Assembly (NCBI RefSeq): GCF_050268245.1
Contig: NZ_JBNNGK010000003.1
Coordinates: 1-64,000, forward strand
Source of the DNA: JBNNGK01 sp050268245
GTDB lineage: Bacteria > Pseudomonadota > Gammaproteobacteria > Enterobacterales > Enterobacteriaceae
Length of the DNA stretch: 64,000 nucleotides
Direction: 5' to 3'
Below, one piece after another: positions 62,096 to 64,000 of the stretch; within the stretch, counting starts at the first letter, position 1; every line of letters starts with the position of its first letter. Under the pieces are notes generated by a model. The model had not been told where the DNA came from. It did not search any database and was given only the letters and a program-made list of their open reading frames with translations. The position numbers and the translations under genes were made by a program.

Positions 62096-62883
62096 TGAAT
62101 CAGGGCTTACGTATTGAGCAGTTCACTGCCGGTTATCCGAAACGCCCGGTGATTACCAATCTGTCGGTGCCGTTACTCCCGCGTGGGAAAATTACCGTGC
62201 TATTAGGGCCGAACGGCAGCGGTAAATCGACGTTATTACGCTCGTTGGCCGGGTTGAATGCAGCAGAAGGGCAACTGTGGCTAGACGACAGCGATTTGAT
62301 GCAAATGCCGTTCGCGCGCCGTGCGGAGCGGGTGGTGTATCTACCGCAATCGTTGCCTGCCGGCGTGCATTTGCACGTGCTGGAATCGATCATTGTGGCT
62401 CAGCGTGCCTCTGGTGGCCGCAGCAATGCCAGTAGTGAAGGTGAAGTGATGGCATTGCTGGAGCAGCTTGGCATTGCCCATCTGGCGCTAAGCTATTTAG
62501 ATCAACTGTCCGGCGGTCAAAAGCAGTTGGTGGGCTTGGCGCAGTCATTGATTCGTCAGCCATCATTGCTGTTATTGGATGAGCCGCTCAGCGCGCTTGA
62601 CCTGAATTACCAATTCCATGTGATGGATTTGGTGCGCCGTGAAACCCGTAAACGCAACATCGTGACGGTGGTGGTGGTGCATGATATCAATATCGCACTG
62701 CGCCATGGCGATCATGTCTTGATGCTGCAAGACGGCAATATGATCGCCGATGGGGTGCCAGAACAGGTTATCACTCCGCAGAGTTTGGCGCAGGTATATG
62801 GCGTACGTGGGCGTATTGAGCGTTGCTCGCAGGGAATGCCGCAGGTATTAATCGATGGGTTAGTCAACGAGCCGGTGGTGTGA
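62095..62883 (+). CDS. FecE-family iron-type ABC transporter ATPase
   Basis: A 262-residue ATPase that drives the permease before it. Walker A is GPNGSGKST (about 38-46), the signature is LSGGQKQ, Walker B is LLLLDEPLSALD, and the switch histidine is VVVVHDIN. The ATGA overlap with the permease stop shows an operon. It is followed after 178 bases by an M20 hydrolase gene on the same strand, which could belong to the same import route. Confidence 0.93.
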   Translation: MNQGLRIEQFTAGYPKRPVITNLSVPLLPRGKITVLLGPNGSGKSTLLRSLAGLNAAEGQLWLDDSDLMQMPFARRAERVVYLPQSLPAGVHLHVLESIIVAQRASGGRSNASSEGEVMALLEQLGIAHLALSYLDQLSGGQKQLVGLAQSLIRQPSLLLLDEPLSALDLNYQFHVMDLVRRETRKRNIVTVVVVHDINIALRHGDHVLMLQDGNMIADGVPEQVITPQSLAQVYGVRGRIERCSQGMPQVLIDGLVNEPVV

Positions 62884-63061
62884 CAAACCTTCAGCGTTCT
62901 GCGCTGCGGATAACCCGAACCCAATAACCATGCGCTTTTAATGGCTATTGTGTGATTTTGTGAATAGTGCCACAACGCGTTAAGCGCGGGTCTGCAATGG
63001 TGGAAGGTACAGTCGTGCTGTGACGCGGCGGTGATTGCTTTCCACCAACCAGGACATTCGC

Positions 63062-64000
63062 ATGATGCAGGAACAGGAGTGGCAACAACTTGCCCAACAT
63101 ATCGCCGACTGGCGTGCGGCGATCCATCGTTACCCAGAGTTATCCCACCAAGAGCGCTTGACCACCGAGTATATTTGCCAGCAGTTATCCGCATTTCCAG
63201 CGTTACACATCAGCCGTCCGGCGGCAACGGGCGCGGTGGTGCGGCTGAAAGGCGCATTACCGGGACGAACCATTGCATTTCGGGCGGATATTGATGCTCT
63301 GCCCGTTGAAGAGAAAACCGGTTTGCCGTGTTGCTCGACAAGGCCAGGGATGATGCATGCCTGCGGCCATGATATTCACACCGCAATCTTAATGGGCGTT
63401 GCCAGTACACTGGCTGAGCGCTGGCAAACGCTTAAAGGTGAAGTGGTATTTATTTTCCAGCGTGGCGAGGAAATGTCGCCCGGTGGCGCGAAAGAACTGA
63501 TTGATTCAGGCACGTTAAAAGACGTAGAGATGTTCTTTGCCTTACATGTATTGCCAGCATTGCCGTGTGGCACCCTCGCGTTAAAGCGCGGAATTGCCAG
63601 CGCCAACCGTGATACGTTCAATATCTGGTTGCATGGCAAGGGCGGGCACAGCTCGATGCCACATTTGACGGTAGATCCTTGCATCGCCGCTGCGGAAACC
63701 GTTCTGGCATTACAAACGATTGTTGCGCGGGAGCTCAATCCGCAAGCGTCAGCCGTGCTCTCCGTATGCAGTTTGGTATGCGGTGATGGCACCACCTCAG
63801 CAATCCCTAATGACGCGCATATCTGTGGAACCAATCGCACATTCACGGCAGAGGTACGGCAACAAATCAAAAATGCCATGACACGTATGGTTCATGGTCT
63901 TGCTCAGGCTCACCGTTGCGAAGCGGAAATAAGGTTTGATGATTGGGACTACTCTGCCATCGTGAATGATGACGCATTATGTGACATTGCCGAACGCGTT
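63062..64000 (+). CDS. M20-family amidohydrolase/peptidase, N-terminal part
   Basis: A frame begins at ATG 63062 (AGGA eight bases upstream) and is still open at the window's last base, so at least 313 residues are present. Zinc-binding M20 motifs are visible: RADIDALP near residue 78, MHACGHDIHTA near 98-108, FQRGEEMSPGG near 136-146, and HGKGGHSSMPH of the lid domain near 192-202. The AbgB/hippurate-hydrolase-like group cleaves acyl- or amide-linked small molecules. Position behind a Fur-controlled ABC pair suggests a substrate that enters with iron, but this is inference. Confidence 0.9.
   Translation, partial: MMQEQEWQQLAQHIADWRAAIHRYPELSHQERLTTEYICQQLSAFPALHISRPAATGAVVRLKGALPGRTIAFRADIDALPVEEKTGLPCCSTRPGMMHACGHDIHTAILMGVASTLAERWQTLKGEVVFIFQRGEEMSPGGAKELIDSGTLKDVEMFFALHVLPALPCGTLALKRGIASANRDTFNIWLHGKGGHSSMPHLTVDPCIAAAETVLALQTIVARELNPQASAVLSVCSLVCGDGTTSAIPNDAHICGTNRTFTAEVRQQIKNAMTRMVHGLAQAHRCEAEIRFDDWDYSAIVNDDALCDIAERV

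Overview
The window reads as chromosomal DNA of an enterobacterium, most likely Serratia or a close Yersiniaceae relative. This rests on protein similarity to Escherichia coli counterparts recalled from knowledge and on gene order: most of the block from about 19.1 kb to 60.7 kb follows the E. coli neighbourhood proL-yejM-yejL-yejK-rplY-radD-rsuA-bcr-yejG-yejFEBA-rtn-mepS-lpxT-yeiR-yeiQ-yeiP-yeiW-fruBKA-nfo-yeiH-yeiE-lysP, interrupted by accessory insertions. The genus is an inference.

Region 1 (1-13.6 kb) is part of a type VI secretion (T6SS) cluster on the plus strand: the end of a SUMF1-like protein, a PAAR spike protein, an unnamed two-helix membrane protein, TssM, a decayed gene, a DUF3592 protein, TssA, TssF, TssG, TssJ, TssE and a VasL-like protein with an ImpA N-terminal domain. 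Together these supply membrane-complex parts (TssM, TssJ), baseplate parts (TssE, TssF, TssG), the assembly factor TssA and a spike tip. The sheath, tube, TssK, TssL and ClpV genes are not in the window and probably lie upstream.

Region 2 (13.7-19.2 kb) holds an exported endonuclease/exonuclease/phosphatase-fold protein, tRNA-Thr(TGT), a three-gene module (LysR regulator, ModA-like periplasmic protein, citrate/tricarballylate-type MFS carrier), an IS3-family transposase relic and tRNA-Pro(GGG). The middle module may be a trans-aconitate or tricarboxylate utilisation unit in which the 'binding protein' is a periplasmic aconitate isomerase.

Region 3 (19.2-44.1 kb) is the conserved yej/yei backbone: envelope control (YejM, MepS, LpxT), nucleoid and ribosome functions (YejK, RplY, RsuA, YeiP/EfpL), RadD, Bcr, the YejABEF peptide importer, the c-di-GMP phosphodiesterase Rtn, the metal GTPase YeiR, and hexuronate catabolism (YeiQ beside UxuA), ending with an Mtr-type tryptophan permease.

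Region 4 (44.2-46.5 kb) is an accessory patch inserted at yeiW. It carries an orphan Tle1-like (DUF2235) lipase, a probable T6SS effector, plus an IS3-family fragment and duplicated scraps, including a partial copy of yeiW.

Region 5 (46.6-64 kb) has yeiW, torYZ (anaerobic N-/S-oxide respiration), a Nudix hydrolase, the Cra-type fruBKA operon, an unusual mirror-image terminator element, nfo, yeiH/yeiE, lysP, and a Fur-box-preceded FecCD/FecE ABC transporter pair followed by the start of an M20 amidohydrolase that runs off the end. No CRISPR array, rRNA operon or intact insertion sequence was seen.
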